Of a DNA stretch of 64,000 bases, positions 61,697-64,000 are shown one piece after another. This stretch comes from Anaeramoeba flamelloides (taxonomy: Eukaryota > Metamonada > Anaeramoebidae). The number at the start of each line of letters is the position of its first letter. Positions within the stretch are counted from its first letter, which is position 1. The notes below the pieces were generated by a model. That model was not told the origin of the DNA, did not search any database, and saw nothing but the letters and a program-made list of their open reading frames with translations. Both the position numbers and the translations under genes were made by a program. The stretch is from NCBI GenBank assembly GCA_027625915.1, contig JANTQA010000070.1:7197001-7261000 (forward strand), given 5' to 3'.

Positions 61697-64000
61697 ATTA
61701 GGTTTTTGAGGGTTTCAAAAATAATAAGTAAACTCTTAAATTCGATAAATTTTCTTGAAGGGGTTTGTTTGGCACATAAAATTTTAAAATAAATTATAAA
61801 AACAACTATAAATTTTCTTATAGTATCAAGTTTAATGACTAGTTTGGGTTTTGTGTTGATATTAAAAAGCCAAATAAAAAAAAAAAAAAAAAAATACATT
61901 ATTGATTTATAATTATGGGATTGTTTAGTTGTGGAATAATTAACAATTTTTAATTAATTTATCTTCTTTTGTAGTTTTTTGATTGTTTGATTTATAAAAT
62001 ATAGAAAAAACTTTAGATTTTCCTTCTGGCTCTCAATAGTTATTTTTTACTTTTTAAAAGGGTAATTTTATATTAGAATAAATAATCGTTTTTTAAAAAT
62101 AAAATAATAGTTTTTTTCATATGTGTAATCGAAAGGGGGTTGTTAATATTGATTCTGATTTTAATTAAATTCATAATTCATAAAAATCTTTACTTAAAAT
62201 CTTTTGATTTTTTTTTCTTTGGCATCTAAAAAAGAGGTTATTATAAAATAAAAAGAATAATGGACAATTACTATTTTAGAGAAAAAGTTTCATAAATCAA
62301 GGAAACTAAAGTGTGCAAATATTTTTTTTGGGAGGATCAGATCATTCATGAAAATAAATTAAAAATAATCAAAAAAATATGGTTGCTCTTTGGGTTCTGT
62401 GATTTCTGTGAATTGTTTTACAAAAAAGCATAATATTATCTTAAAACTATCAAATGTTCTTACTTTTTTAATAGAACCTAACTTGATATTCTTTAAAAAT
62501 AATTTTGAAAACAAAATGTGTTCAAGAGTTGAAAATTCACCTTTTTTTATTATTGTAAAACAAATTCCTTAATAATAAAAAATGAAAAATAAAAAATAGC
62601 ACTGTTGTGTTCTCTAGAGTTTAAGTTATGATTTGAAAATTAAAAGCTTTTCTAAAAAAATAAAAAACTTAATTTAAGTTTAAAATATTTCCAATGAATG
62701 TTTATTTACTCTTTTAATTAGAAATTACAAATTTAATTGTTTTAAAATTCAATCTTTAATAGATAAAGTGTTTTTAATATTTATCCCTTAGCAATAAATC
62801 CACTTTTCTAAAAAAAAAAAATACATTGAAAGCGGATATACATTTAAGGATTCCATTTTACTTATGAAAATGCTAGAGTAAGTTTCAATTTTGATGAAAA
62901 AATGATTCAGTTTTTCAAATGTAATTTGCAGATTTAAAGGGTATAATTTCCCATTTAAAAGTTATTTAGCCTGTAAAAAAACGTGTTTGTATTTCGATGG
63001 ATTAATAACTTGAAAACTTTGATTTGTAATCAAATGGAAAATCCATTTCTCATCTTTTTTTCTCTTTGTGGTTTCAAAATAACTTTTTATTTATTTTCCC
63101 TAAAAGAAAAAATAGGATGCTTTCTTCTCAAAAAAATAAAAAACATTCAATCAAATAATTCAGTTTTATTAATAAATCAGAAATTATCAAGATAATTAGG
63201 TACTATGCAATGCTTTGCAACCGTTCAGTTCCTAGTTTTTTTTTTTTTTTTTTTTGTTACTTGTTAGCACAATATCAGATAACTAAATTGATGAATTTAT
63301 AATTTCTTTATTGGTTTTTTTTTTCTTTTTTCTTTCTATTTCCACAAAGTTTTTAAATTTTTAGATCTTTTACAATAAAAATTATTCAAGACAAGAATAA
63401 AAATAAAATAAAAAAAGATAATGTTAAATAACTGATCTTCTCTTGATAAAAAAATTTTTTTCAGACAATAAATTATAAATTATTAACGAAATTAAAAAAA
63501 AGAAAGTTTTTTTTTACTTTAACAAAAATGAATAAATATTTGAAACTTATTTACATATAACAATTTCCATTTAATCCCACTCCCCTAAAAGAATAAAAAC
63601 AAAAACATGAGTATTCAAAAAAAAATTTTTCAAGTTACTTTTTTTTTTTTCAACAATAAATAAATCAAAATATTTTATTTTGAGTATTTTTAGGGCGGGG
63701 GTTAAGGATTTTCTTTTTTAATATTTTGTATTTTTTAATTTAGCGAAAAAAGTTGATTAAAAAAAACAGAATAAATAAATAATAAGAGAAAAACTATTCA
63801 CAAATTTGGTAATAAAAAAATATAAATAGAAAATAGAAAATAGAAAATAGAAAATAGAAAAATAGGAAGAAAATAATTTACCTATCATTTTGATTGGGTT
63901 GTTACACAAATTCAAAGAAAAATCAGAAAGATTTTCATTTTGAAGAATATTTTTAAAAATCTCTGAAGAATCATTTATTTTAATTTTGCAGTTATTTATT
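59375..64000 (-). CDS. Ribonuclease-inhibitor-type LRR protein, 5' end outside window
   Basis: Two exons are visible: 64000-63882 (partial) and 60390-59375. The right-edge exon reads FSLNLCNNPIKMI and ends at a GTAAAT donor in phase 1. The acceptor AATAG before 60390 continues GIKAMTNILENN, so the NPIxxxGIKAM LRR pattern is unbroken across a 3491-bp intron. Further repeats follow: LQKLYLDDCSLGDSGL, LEVLSISRNFS, LKYLRIRGTL, IIGLDLSYNYMGG, IRSLYFNQNNLT. The spacing (about 28) and asparagine positions fit RI-like LRRs, as in CARMIL or Ran-GAP. The last 170 residues are an acidic, Asn-rich low-complexity tail. It is probably a cytosolic scaffold; a CARMIL-like role in actin regulation is possible but not shown. 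Confidence 0.82.
61338..61410. repeat. Near-perfect hairpin with 36-nt arms
   Basis: AATTATCCAATATATTTTTT then CTTGATGTGTAATATT faces AATATTACACATCAAG then AAAAATATATTAGATAATTT, with almost no loop. Only about two mismatches are seen. It could be a small MITE or a hairpin-RNA source. Confidence 0.85.
63825..63864 (+). repeat. Tandem TAGAAAA repeat
   Basis: Five to six copies of a 7-bp unit, about 12 bp inside the intron from the LRR donor site. Confidence 0.9.

Larger units (their letters stand above)
60391..63881 (-). other. 3.5-kb intron of the LRR gene
   Basis: It contains a short inverted pair (about 60912-60930 against 61010-61030), a near-perfect hairpin (61338-61410), long poly-A runs (for example 61666-61695) and a 7-bp tandem repeat next to the donor. 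No additional exon is required by phase. The small plus-strand frames at 62390 and 62983 are not convincing. Confidence 0.65.

Overview
The window is a very AT-rich stretch of a nuclear genome from a single-celled eukaryote. The evidence is spliceosomal introns (GT donors, mostly GTA or GTTT; AG acceptors), standard stop codons, lysine/asparagine-rich low-complexity proteins, and purely eukaryotic families (PPAN/Brix, UBFD1, CAP-Gly, SH3, von Willebrand A plus alpha-kinase). The alpha-kinase architecture and the Lys/Glu/Asn-rich linkers suggest an amoeba. An Anaeramoeba-like or amoebozoan source is my best guess, but the sequence alone does not prove it.

Layout, left to right: a six-exon CAP-Gly/coiled-coil gene (minus, 478-6315); a five-SH3 adaptor (minus, 10025-14122, perhaps starting at a proline-rich exon near 20.6 kb); the proline-rich exon pair (minus, 20182-20599); a two-exon leucine-rich-repeat gene (minus, 24159-25036); an armadillo-repeat gene (minus, 28138-29544); the ribosome-biogenesis factor PPAN/SSF1 (plus, 33358-35011); a VwkA-like protein with decayed vWA and alpha-kinase domains (minus, 39491-42779); enolase with an N-terminal helical extension (minus, 45055-46877); a type I membrane protein (plus, 51508-52206) whose stop codon overlaps that of a probable hidden gene on the other strand (52203-52667); UBFD1 (plus, 56667-57368); and a ribonuclease-inhibitor-type LRR gene (minus, 59375 past the right edge). 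Several coding exons are too short, or lack an ATG, to show as long ORFs. I recovered them by matching splice phase and domain continuity: the CAP-Gly exons, the last SH3 exon, the PPAN start, the second LRR exon and the right-edge LRR exon.

Intron length is strongly split: 43-289 bp for most, and 1.1-3.5 kb for four introns. At least two of the long ones contain repeat elements. The non-coding DNA is full of dispersed repeats, mostly inverted-repeat (MITE-like or foldback) elements. I defined about eight families by aligning copies within the window. The clearest is a 557-bp near-perfect palindrome (6572-7128), bounded by TTAA on both sides and inserted inside an older family-C element. No rRNA, tRNA, CRISPR array, or recognisable retroviral/Polinton element was found.

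The genes do not form a pathway: they are ordinary housekeeping, cytoskeletal and signalling genes. The most unusual biology is (i) the double loss of active-site signatures in the vWA/alpha-kinase protein, (ii) its apparent 43-bp intron beside an A18 run, (iii) an enolase start codon that appears to be split by an intron, and (iv) the palindromic element families.
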